A stretch of DNA of 64,000 nt from contig ML133436.1 in the NCBI GenBank assembly GCA_003864495.1, positions 3,225,326 to 3,289,325 on the forward strand. The letters are read 5' to 3'. Positions 11,921-23,600 of the stretch are shown here, in pieces. Every line of letters begins with the position of its first letter. Within the stretch, counting starts at the first letter, position 1. The stretch is from Nemopilema nomurai (lineage: Eukaryota > Cnidaria > Scyphozoa > Rhizostomeae > Rhizostomatidae). The position numbers were made by a program, and so were the translations under genes. The notes beneath the pieces are model-generated. The model was given only the letters and a program-made list of their open reading frames with translations. It was not told where the DNA came from and did not search any database.

Positions 11921-14900
11921 ATGGCGCCCGCAATTCTGGTGCAGAAGGTCTTCCAAGTAAAGGTAAAGCTTTATTATTAATTAATGTGTCTAGTTTTTAG
12001 TAAAACTGGAGTAAAATTGATATAAGCGAATGTAAATAGTAACAGGTTTCGTCACAAGAGTCCTGTCTGCCTGAGCTTTGTTCACGATGTAACCCTGTAC
12101 AAGATGGATAGCGCGTTTATGTAATTTTCTACCTGCGTTTATTGTTGTTGTTACAAGTAGTTCTAATTAGGCGTGCTAACAAGCAAAAGTTTTGGCCAAA
12201 ATTCACTTTAATCTATCTGCTATTGGTTTCTGTGTACATCTTTTCCGCTCTGTTTTGAAATCAACTTGTTGTTTAAATATTTATGATAGCCATGAAAAAT
12301 ATTCAATGACCAAGAAAGGAAATAAAATCAAATTATTATATACATGTGTTTGGTAGTTTACTGTTAGTACAAATCGCTAGATTGAGAACCAGAGATCACT
12401 TCTTTTCAAAGCTTATATATATATGATAAAGAAGTAAAACTTTATTATATTAAGATAAGTCTATGTTTCTTATGATAAGCGTGCTGGAATGTTTCATGTA
12501 GAATTGTAGGAAAACTGTATTTATTCTGGTATTGAGAGCTGCACTTTTAGATAACGTATAGCAAATTAAACTCTCTGCTGTCTTTCTTTCAGTCATGGCT
12601 CAGATTAACACTAGAAAATATGTCACTGGCCATACAAGGAATGCTGTTGTCCGTAATCATTCTCTATTCAATTGGATTAGCTCAAACTGTTTACAAAGTT
12701 TTAGCAGTCACCCCTGGCTTGTAAGTATAGTTCTTGTGTTTCATGTAAGTCTGTGCTGGAATTAAATTTAAGCTTTCAAAAATAAATTTCTTCAATCTTG
12801 AGAATAATTTGTATTTCCCACAATGTAAAAATTTATGATTTTTATTGAAATTATGGTATAGTTCTCATTTGGGATATGATTTTTTTGAGACCAACCTTGT
12901 TTTGAGACCAACCTTTCAGCATCTCAGGTTCAAGAGAACTTTATATTATTCATAAAGACCTTAATGATTTATAAATTGATTTGATGTCCTAGAAACCTGT
13001 AACTTTACTTTGAAATTTGGCACTTCCTATAAAGAAAAATAAGAAATTTTTTTTAATTGTCACTCAGAGTATAAAATTGTTCCTGTTTTTTCTAGTTACA
13101 AAGCCACAGTTAAACCCTGATGTTGGATGTAAACTCCTCTTGACAGAGTGCAGATCATTGTTTTGAGTTTAAACTAATTCTTTTACATTTTTTGCAGTCT
13201 GATACCACCAAATTTTAGAGTTTGGACATTAATAACTGGAGGCCTGATTGAATCTAGCATATTTTATGTATGTACTTTGTTTTAATCTCTTTCTTTTATT
13301 TTGCTATACAAGTAGTCAATTTTTGTTCATGATGTCTTATGACTTATGACTGCTATACCTGTTTTTGGTATGACTTTTCTCATATAATATTTTTTTAACC
13401 TCAGGTTGTTGTTGATGTCATAGTTTTACTTCTTTGTGGAAGACAGCTAGAACCACTGTGGGGAGCTTTGGAGCTGTTGGTGAGTTTCTGTTTACCTCAT
13501 TGAGCTTTGAAAATGAATTCACAGCTTGGCCTTAAATTGATTGGCAAGCAAATTCTCAGTTCTGTTTAACTATGTGTATGAATTCAGTTGAAAATAAATG
13601 AGCCTAAAAACAGGCTTTGCTCTGAGGGAATTGAAGGCACCCTATTAAGCACATTCCTTGAAAACCCTAGGAACCCCTAAAGAAAGTTTCCTGTGAATAG
13701 CCTCAGGAAGATTGGAAAGTTAGTTAATCAACAGTAATATAGTATTCTTGCTTGGGATTCATCTGACAGGACGAAAATGAAATTGCCTTCTGCAAGCACA
13801 ACTGAAACCTTTTCTACAACAGATTCTACTTTAGAACGGATAAATTCTCAAGCCCCTTCCCCATTTTTCTTTCCTTGAATTAAAGAAACAAAATTTTGCT
13901 ATTGATATTTATCTAGGATTGAAATTGACTAATACATTCTATTTGCCAACTCATAAGCAAATTGCGTTAGTCATCATGTGGTGACTTTTCATTGTAAAAA
14001 ACTATAGTTTGCTGACACTGGAAGTGAAGTCATTCATCTGCCTAAAAATATTTGCAAATTGCGAAAATGTAAAATATATGCAAACATTGACAGACAAATA
14101 AACATGCATTGTCTGTAAGTGATTGGCTAATTTTTAGTAGATTTTTGCTAAGTGTTTCATTGGGTATTTTGGCAAATATTGATAAACTGCTTTGTCAAAA
14201 AAGAGTAGAAAATTTAGCCTAGATTATTTGTCAGTTTCCACTTATTTTTCCCATGCAAAGGGTTGCCAGGTAATGTTGAACAAGACACAAATCTTTGGAA
14301 AGCAGTGATATTACAAATATTCAATTTTCTCAAATTAGTTTGTTTACTTTTGACATGGATTGTTTCTTTTTCTGACGAAAATTTTATTCTTTTGCAGAAA
14401 TTTTTTGCAATTTTGGATGTTTTTACATCAGTTTCAACAACAGTCCTTTGTTTGCTAGTGTACTTGTCCACACACAATTTGGATATTTGGTAAGTAACCA
14501 AACAGAATAAATTCAGAATAACCAAATCTGGTAAAGACTCAAATATACCTTTTAATAGATGACTTTTCTCTTGAATGAGTGAAGGAAGTGGTAAAAAATT
14601 GTTGGCAAATATCTGTAGTGATATTTTCTTACCTCAAATCTTCAAAATTTGATACATCTCAATGTATGTTCTGTTATTCTGCAGTGAATAAATGTGTGAT
14701 TTATCAAACCATTTCCCCAGGTTTGCTACCTTTAGTGGCATGGCTGGTATCTGCGGAGGTATTTCTGTAGCATTCAAACAGATAATGCCTGATCAGAAAA
14801 TTAATTTGAGAGTGACAGAGATTCGAGCAGAGGTAAGATTAAACACTGCCAAATTTTGTCTAGGTCATTTTTATTCTGTGGTGCCTGGAAATTTTTTCTA

Positions 14901-16912
14901 AAGATATGCTTGTTTACACCCTCTCTGTGAGGAAGTAAACAATTCTCTTGGTTTGTTTACGAGAAAGAGTAGAAATGCCTTTTTTTGCTTCTTGGAATTT
15001 CTTTGCACATCAATAAAGTTTATAGAAGTACAATTCTCTGTGGAAGGTCAGACTCTTGTCCGCATCAAACGATTTTACCAAAACCCATAAAAATACCTAA
15101 CTATACATTAGCTGTAATTATCAAGAAGATTCATGTGCAGGCCCAGTCAAGTGCGATATGCAATTTTTGTAAGAAGGTGTTAAAGAGAGGTCAATTATTT
15201 GCCCCGAGAGACGTGATATCAGTTGATATTCTAGCTTTTTTAAAGAAAAATGCAAAACGCAATGTGTTGTACAACGTTTAAAAATTGTTTCAATTTCTAA
15301 CACCGCCTGTAATATGCGTCAAGTGCTAAGTTGGTGGCATTCACAAGAGGTCTCAACATAGCTTTTGATTTTGGTCGCAAAAGAAAGGCAGGTGCTTGAT
15401 GACATCACTAGATGTTATGTTCCATTTTAGAGCATTCCTTCAATACTGCTGTTCATAACGACGATATTCGCCGCGGTTGGCGCGCTGCCGTTCACGAAGC
15501 CGCTTCACTTCTTTAGCGGCATCGCGGTGGGATGGGTGTACCTGCGCTTCTATCAACCGAGAGGCAAAGGCATCAAGGGTGACATGAATGAGCATTTTGA
15601 TCTGGCCTCGTTCTTCCCCGAGCCAATTCAGTAAGTATGCGTGATAATGGCCAAAGCATTTGATTGTTTATGGTTTTATGGTGGCTGGGCCACTACCCTA
15701 TGAAGCCCAGCACACACATAAGCCAAGGAATATAAACGCAATACGCGAAGAGCTCATTTTGAAGTGTTTCATTCTTTCCTGAAATGTTCCCCAACAATTT
15801 TCAGTTTATTTTTTGTGCTGTGCAGAGTATTATGTTGAGTGAACTCTGTTTATCGAATGCTTCACACTGCAAAACCTTAGAATTGCATATGCCATTCAAA
15901 CGTGACGTGAGAAGTACTAAGAAAGACCACCCGATTGGCTATTATTTAGACCAATCAGCGTTCATATACACCTTGCAAGAATCAAAGTGAGATACTGGAC
16001 TCTTTGTCTATGCATATCTGCATTGCTGTATAGGCAGACACCAAATCTCCTGGTGGAATATATCCGGTAGAAGCAATGCTTTGAAAGCTTTTCTCTCTTG
16101 TATATTTCCATTTCTTCAAGCAGCTGTGTAGGCCTTTCTTCCGTCAGTCCTTTTAACAACCCTAGTTTTTGCCATTGATATAGCGCTGTGGTCCTCACCT
16201 TTTTCAAAGTAATGCGGTATCGTTCTCGTAGGCCTGCAATCAAGAATGTTTCAGTCATTGTGTTCAACGTTTTGATGAAAACTGGCCTATGCAAGGCTCC
16301 GGTGCGGACCTATGACGTTGGCGCATCGTCAGGCATCACAATCAGTCTGCCAGGCACCAGTCCAAATGACGCGGAACGCCGCAGGTACCACGTGATTCAT
16401 TTATTGTCGGCCATGCACTTTTCTTCCTGCTACAAGCCGATAGTTTCCTCACTTTCAGTTCATACCTTTCATTTAAACTTTCACGAAACAACCTATCCCA
16501 TGTTTTTACTTAGGGCCCAAATAATGCCGTGAACATCTTGAGTTGCCGTATTGAAATATCCATTTAATTGCTTTTAGAGTCAACTGACGAATGCCCCAAT
16601 TTTTTCTTGTTTTGACCAATCACATACTGCTCTGGGCAGGAGTGCTCAAAAGTATTATTTAAAACTGGATCTAGTTAATTCCTAGAGCACATATTATCTT
16701 ATAGACGAAAGGCTTTGCGTGCGTTGAACGAGAGGCTTAAAAGGGAAAAAGAAAACCATGATGATATTGATGAGGAAAATTGGCCATCAATCGATGATGA
16801 TGCTTCTAAAAGGGAAACTGGTACAAACGGAGTCCAAATTGACATTGAAAATGATAGCAGCCCTGACCCAGATGTTGAAATAATTGACAAAAGCGAAATC
16901 GAAGAGCAGTGA
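11921..16912 (+). CDS. TMEM115: TMEM115 homologue, Golgi rhomboid-like membrane protein
   Basis: Nine exons join in phase: 11921-11956, 12593-12720, 13198-13267, 13405-13479, 14398-14489, 14721-14832, 15431-15630, 16232-16384, 16705-16912. They give 357 residues, close to vertebrate TMEM115. Family landmarks are visible: 'LAVTPG' after the first membrane segment, 'PPNFRVWTLITGG', 'LEPLWGALELL', 'GWVYLRFYQPRGKG', then the cytosolic 'YDVGASSGITISLPGTSP' and 'DAERRR...ALNERLKR'. TMEM115 is a multi-pass Golgi protein linked to retrograde transport and has the rhomboid fold without protease activity. Consistent with that, the loop reads 'FSGMAGICGG' rather than a catalytic GxSG motif. The tail is acidic and Ser/Asp rich. 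Exon 7 is notably GC-richer than its neighbours. Start chosen because the short first exon gives a Met and splices in phase at gtaaag. Confidence 0.93.
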
Positions 16913-16935
16913 TTCTGCTTCATATTTTGCTCGTA

Positions 16936-16941
16936 AATAAA
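16936..16941 (+). terminator. Poly(A) signal of TMEM115
   Basis: AATAAA lies 24 bases after the TMEM115 stop codon. The short distance is compatible with a compact 3' UTR. Confidence 0.5.
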
Positions 16942-18528
16942 TTGGCGATGGTAATGATTTATTAGCAAGGTATTGATGCAGCTTGCGGACACTGGTATTC
17001 CCTCTTCTCTTTGGGAAAGTGAAGGTAACTTCGGGTATTCCTACTAGGTATGTTATTGCCTTGGCACTTCTCTAACAGTTAGATATTGCCTAGTAAATCT
17101 TCGAAAGTGATATCTTTCAAATAGTCTAGAAAAACTTGGGAATGTCAGTGTAAGTTAGACTTTGCCATAAGATAATATTGTCATAATTTGACCCCTCTTT
17201 TCAGAAAGTTTTAGCATAAACTTTCTGTTATACACCATCCAGTTATTAGAAATTTTCTATAGATTTATAATTTTGGATTTGATCAAAGTCACAATTAATT
17301 AATTTGAGCAGCAGGAATATACAGACATAAATGAGGTGGAGAGATATGGAAAATGATTGATGAAGTAGTGTACTGATGGATAGTTTGTAAACAACCAGAA
17401 TTAGTTAACAGTGCTTCCACATACTATCATTGTTGTTATTTATGATATTGTTATATTCAACATTTTAAACATTGCAATGCTTGTAAATTTAAAGGTAGGT
17501 GTTTCTTAGAAAGTTACTTTCTTCCTACACACATGGTAAACACCTTTCTTTGTTTGATGACATTATTAGCTGATATTCAAAAGGTAATATGTTTATATCA
17601 TTAGTTACAACAAAAGCTTTTCTTGAGATATGATAGTTCTGCCAACACTGGTATGGTAGTACTTCAAGAGGGCTCTCAAGAGGCTTAGATTTCATCTCTT
17701 TACTTGTTTTTGGGGAGCAAAATAATTGAGTTTTCTACAAGCATCATACTTTGACCTATCTATTTTTCAATTTATTTTTCGGCGTAGCGTTTGACAAATG
17801 GTCATTCTTTACTACCAAATGGAAAGTGCTTCCAAAGCAAAAACAATACACACAGTTAGAATCAAATATATACTGTTATTCTTGAGCAGATAGACGGAAA
17901 AATACAAAAATGACATATTTCCTTCCATTTGAGTTTTTTGGAAAATAAAAGCGGATTTTAACTTTCAAGGTGAATTGGTTTTGAAGTGTTGCCTTTAACA
18001 GATTTAAAAATTATTCAAATTAAATTTATAATATTAAACTAAGTTGATGTGTTAAAATTTTGCCATTTTCAGGGCAAACTATTAATGTTAATTTGCATTT
18101 CCTAAATCGCCTTTCCCTTTTATTGATTTTTAGTTGCTGGAAATAAATATTTCCATTATAACTCTTAGCTACATTAGAAGCTGAATGGCTTTTGTTGCTT
18201 GGTTTCTGAATGGGTTGCAATATACCAAAGGTATCTCTAAATGATATTGTGATGGTTGAAGGGTGTTTTTTACTCATGAAGTCAATCTTCAATCAAAAAG
18301 AAATTCAAATAGAGATAACAGGCTTCTCAACCTGTTGCATATTTTTTTACTGCTTCACAATTATGCTGTTTATATCTACTGACAGAATAATGCATATAAC
18401 AAAAGTAGCACTATAAAAACTGATGTGTCCCGAGGATTCAAATTTACATAATAATCAAGTTCACCAAAGCCATTTGATATAATTCTTATGGAAATAGAAT
18501 CAGGATGAAGGCCTTGTTTCTAAAATAT
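16942..18528. other. Spacer between convergent TMEM115 and ARPC5
   Basis: AT-rich noncoding sequence separating the 3' ends of two convergent genes. It must hold the ARPC5 3' UTR. No further gene or repeat recognised. Confidence 0.5.
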
Positions 18529-20506
18529 TCAAACAGTTTTCCTGTCAGCAAGGACGCGCATAATGCTACCATGTCCACCATGAGCAACAAGCTAGAAAAG
18601 AAATTTGAATTTGATAAAAAATATCAAGGTGTTATACTTCAAAAACTTTGCATTTATTATATAGGAAGACAGTTGAAGTGGTCTGTAAGCTTTTAAGATA
18701 ATTTCTTCATCACTCATAATCTACAGATTCTTTAGTTGATCAGCTAATATGTAATTAGTAACCAATTCACATTAATATGGATCACTTTATCAAAAAATCT
18801 GGTTTTGGTATCATAATGAATACTACAAGTTTTATCATTTTGAATTAGCTCTCAAAGTATATATATCTCCTGAACATCTCCTGAAGAGTGAGTTACTCAC
18901 ATCTCCTGAAGAGTGAGTTACTCACGAAACAGGCTTGTAGAGATAAACCATGTAGTTTTATTTTCTTCAACTCTATGATATATCATGCTCTACGTGCTAA
19001 CGTATTGAGCACTGTGCTACAGAAGTATCAAAAGACAAATTTCTATATATATATATATATATATGAGGCAAAGAAATGGATGAAATATCACTCTGCAAAG
19101 TGTCAAATGAATTTAAGAACTGAACTGGATTTGACTAGCAGCCTAACCAACACAAAATACCTTGTCATGCCAAGTTAGCAATGAGGCACAATAACTATCA
19201 CTTGGCTCTGCAAATCCTCTGTATATATACTTCATCAGGACATCGGTCTCATCAGAACTAAGGCCTTTTGTTGCAGCTTCAATCTCTGATGACTTGTATG
19301 CAGTTAGAACTCTTATTACCAAATCAAATGCTTTGTCCTGTTAAAAAAATTCTCATCAATAACCTCACAGTAAAACTTTAATAGTTCTAGGAGTGTGTCA
19401 AATTTGACTTGAATCTTTGGGATGATGAATAAAGAAAAAACCAGCTGACATATAAGCTTAAAAATTAATCGAAAGGTCCAGGATATCACTTTCTCATTTG
19501 GGTTCTTTAAACCCAGAAAATCCCCCATAAGCTAATATCTTCTAATCTTCTAATATCTAAATAAATATCTTCCTAGCAGTTTGAAATAATATTTTTGATT
19601 GTCAAATTATAGAAAGCTGTTATCATTTCATCCTTATAGTTTTAAATCTTGACAAAATAACCAAAGTTTAGTATGGGCAAGGAAACACTTTACCTTTCTC
19701 TCTTTACTTTTTGATCCCGCAGGGGCATTAGCAATTAAAGCTTCAAGGCATCATTATTTTTCTTACTGTTTTTCAATGATTAAGAAAAAATCAAACACAA
19801 ATTATAACAAAATAACAGACAAAGCAGCATGAACCATGACAGTTTGCAATTGGATAACTCTTCACCTAATAAATCAGTACCTTTTCAGTTTTTGGTACAA
19901 TTAGCTTGAATTTCATCAACTTTTCTATGGTTAGTGACTGTTTTTAAAGCCTCAGACAAAATATTATTTCCACAATAACCAGCTGCAAACAGAGTCCATC
20001 TTCACAAAAAACCAACAAGGAACTTGTGTCTATTGATGTCACTAATACAAAAAACAGTATCCTACCAACCTTCTTAATGCACTGAAGTAGTTCTTAAAAA
20101 TTACGAAAATATTAACAAAGATGTTAAACAACTGCATACATATTGTCACATAAAATCGTGTTGCCTCTCTCCGGAATTCCCAAAATTTACTTGTCCGTTT
20201 TGACTCAGTATGCATAACAATAAATGATATTCTTTATGCAGCTCGTCTATGTTTTAAAGAGCCATAATGATTTTGCTATCAAAAAGGGCATTTGTTTTTG
20301 ATGCAAACTGAATCTTCTAAAAGCAAAAAGCTGGCCTAGCAAAATGAACAAGGAAGAAGAGGATACGACATTAATAACTGTTGAATGTCTCCTTCGCTCG
20401 GCCCTTGATCCTGCTCCTCTTCTGCTTGGTCATCCTGGAATCTATCTTCATCAAATTTATCGACGTCAACTTTTCTAAATTCACGCGCTGTCGATGATTT
20501 AGACAT
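18529..20506 (-). CDS. ARPC5: Arp2/3 complex subunit 5 (p16-Arc) with a one-base frameshift in exon 2
   Basis: Four exons on the minus strand: 20506-20367, 19765-19694, 19337-19161, 18591-18529. With one added base they give about 150 residues, matching ARPC5 length. Landmarks: N-terminal 'FRKVDVDKFDEDRF' followed by an acidic stretch, 'LMKYIYRGFAEPSD', 'LLTWHDK', and the C-terminus 'GSIMRVLADRKTV'. ARPC5 is a helical subunit of the seven-member Arp2/3 complex that nucleates branched actin. Exon 2 needs 73 bases to hold frame and has 72. The reading 'KKNNDALK' passes into 'LIANAPAGSKSKERK' only if one base is restored near 19741. All other exons and splice phases are intact, so a sequence error or a heterozygous indel is more likely than decay. 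The gene is head-to-head with the dehydrogenase gene. Confidence 0.9.
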
Positions 20507-20688
20507 TTTTATGTTGGCGTTTTTCTTGACACTTACTTTGGCTGCGAAAGGACCCTTCCCTTTCCTTCGCAGTGGTCACTGTCTTCAACCTCCGCTTCAC
20601 GTCCTCGAATCGAATTATTTCTCGCCTCGTATTCACACGAAATCGACTTTCTCCTGGAATTTGATCGCGGAAGCGAGCATCGTCCGTT
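20507..20688. promoter_or_regulatory. Probable bidirectional promoter, ARPC5 / dehydrogenase
   Basis: The ARPC5 start (minus) and the dehydrogenase start (plus) are 182 bases apart with no room for separate long promoters. The interval is more GC-rich than surrounding sequence and has no TATA box in a convincing place. A shared core promoter is inferred from geometry only. Confidence 0.5.
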
Positions 20689-23600
20689 ATGGTCATGAAA
20701 GCCCTCATTAAAGATGGCGATTTTGAGTCGTACAGGCTAACAACAATAGAGCAACCTGTTCCAAAAGAAAGAGAGTTGCTCGTCAAGATCTTGAAAGTTT
20801 CAATTTGTGGCTCTGATATTGCTTTGTACAAGTGGAATGACAGTCAGTTGACATGCAATGTTTTCTATGTTGAAGCTAGACTTTAATTCCAAACTTTGCA
20901 TGTCTACTTAATATCTCTCGTATAAAGAAATGATATGCCAATTATTTGGTAAAACCTGCTGCATTATTTAAGATAATGAAACTACAGGTTTTGATGAGGC
21001 TGAAGAAGATGACAGAACATTATCTTAGTAGGCGTTTCCATGTCTTTGTGTCCTTAATTATCTGCATCATTGATTGTATCACTTGTCTTCATCAAAGGAC
21101 ACTAGTTTTCCTAACGCTTGCTGCTTTTAGTATCAGCTAATGATTGCTAGAGATCAGCCAACTCTTTCTAGTTTGAAAGTACATAGCTTTTGTGAGATAT
21201 CAAGGTTTCTTTAGAAGCAGTCTACCAATGTTTGGAAAGCTATGATTCCTGGTGTATGCAAGTAGGATAGTTGTGAGTCAATAAATGCTGATGTTTTCCT
21301 TGCAGTTGGAAAAAGCATTGCTACTCTTCCCTTCATACCTGGACATGAATGTGTTGGAATGGTATCCCAGTATAATTGTTACATTATCTAATGAAACATT
21401 GCATATTGCATTCAGCAAATATTTCCATTGCATTTTTGTGAGCAATGAGAAATCAATTCTGTAGAAATATTTGCAAGGGCTTTCCAAATCTGCTTTGCTC
21501 ACATTTGAAATGGCCAACTCATATGCATTTGCACATCAAATGTGACACAAGCACAAAACACGATAGTAAAAAAAGTTTGATGGTATAAATAGATTAAAAC
21601 CAATGTATCAGTTCCTCTGATGATTTTGATTTATTTTTGTTAACTCTTATTTTATCGCAATATTCCAATTATGGCTTGTGTCCTTCAATCATTTAGCCTG
21701 TCAGTTTTTTTTATGTTTTTAGATTGAGTCTATTGGAAAGAATTGTCCACAAGAATACAAAGTTGGACAAAGAGTTTGCTGTGAAAATCATTTCTTTTGT
21801 GGAAAATGCTACCAATGTTCTAATGGTAATGGAATTTTGAGCAAGTTATCATAGATAATATTTTGTAATATTACATTGTCAAGAGTTTCTTCAAACAGAA
21901 CCTTTATTGATAGCAGTATTTTACATACACTGAAAAGGCTTATCCTGTATAAATAGCTATCATTATTATTAATTATTACTATTCTTGATTTACTATAGTT
22001 TAGAATATCATCTTATGTTATGTTGTATTTTATTAAGTTGTTTTACATTATATCATACTTTTTTCTATTAGATGTTATATTATATTTTATTATATCTTAT
22101 TTTATCATCATAATTTTTTTTGTTTCAGGTCAAGAAAATATATGTCAAAATATGGGGCAGTATGGACATGGAAGAGGAACAATGCATGGGGGTAAGTAAA
22201 ATTAAAAGAAAAACTCAAACTCTATTGAAAAATAATGGTTCATGTAAAGAGCATGTCATTAAACTGAAGCAAACTAATGCATATTGAAGAAAATTAAACA
22301 TGCCATGTAGTTTTTTACAAACGTGTAAAAGCTGTTGTTGCATTGAAAGTAGATAATTTTTTTGTAAACATCTATAGTAATTTTATTTTGTCAGTAGCCA
22401 TGATTATTGAAGCTGATGCAAGAAGCAATGTACCTAATATTAAGGCTACTGTTAATATTTGTCTGTCATACCTGTCTTATCGCTCAGCTGTAGTATGTTT
22501 GCCATGCAGCCAAAAGTACAACATGTTGACCAAATGCCCTTGTGCCAAAACTACTAGTCCCTTAACCAATGTCATGTGTAGTTTTGTGTAATTATGTAAA
22601 GTACGCATGTTGTAGTGTGAGTATCATGTATCTCCGTCATGGGCTATGCTTTTTGGAGAAGCGCGTTGTAGATTGTAGATGCTTTTAAGATGACGTTGGT
22701 GACACCAGCATCTCTTTAATCTGCAGGCTGTTCCGAGTACTCCATAATACCGGCTCGGTATTGCTACATTTTGAAGACAGATATCGACGATAGCAAGGCC
22801 TGTATCTTGGAACGTAAGTGAACAAAGGGAAGAAATGCAGTTTTATCATCTAATTACTTAGCTGTCATAATCAAGTCGAATTTCTAATAAATATCGTGTT
22901 AATTGCTACTATTTTATGCGCATTAATTTCTCTATTAATGAAGGACATGGCAGAAAATGACCGATAGGTCTCGTTGCTTAGATCAAATTATGTGAATGGA
23001 ATTGAAAAGTAACTTCTTTGAGGCTATTCAAACAAAGGTTTTCTTTCGACTTTTTCACTCCTAAGGAACTCCACAGCCTTCTAAAATTTTGCAGTCATGG
23101 TCCACCATTCATGGCCATATTTCTTGAAAAATAGCTTTTGAGCGTTCGATTATTAGGGAATTTCTTTTTATTATGAGCTGCCTCGTTTTGCACTGGTATG
23201 AATGCGATATCAGATCTCTGCAAAAGCGAAAACTGGATTCGAAATCCGTCAAGAGTGCTTCTGTCTTTTTAGCTTTTGGTGTTGCGCACAATGCTTGCGA
23301 AGAACTGAAGCCAAACAATGACACAGTTTTAGTCCAAGGTATTGGATTACTTCTTCTTCTCCTTGCAAAATGCGGAAAGTAACTATTCTGTGACTAATAA
23401 AGGAACCAGTACATCCCTTGTTTGCTTTATTTGCTTTCAAATGTGTAGTATGTGTCGTTGGCCAAGGTGTAGCTAATGGCAGTAAGCTGATCTAGAGAAT
23501 GCCTTTTCCTGTCTTTAACATAGTGGAAGTTCGAAAAGGAATTTTTTAACTAAGCAGAGGAATCAAATTCTAGATATTTTACATGCAAAACAGTTCCCTA

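Noticed and set aside
14692..14901. Frames reading through TMEM115 exon 6 into its introns
   Set aside because: Only the part between the splice sites 14721 and 14832 is conserved; the rest is intron.
20499..20831. Minus-strand 110-codon frame across the dehydrogenase first exon
   Set aside because: It is antisense to the conserved dehydrogenase exon and overlaps the ARPC5 start; no family content.
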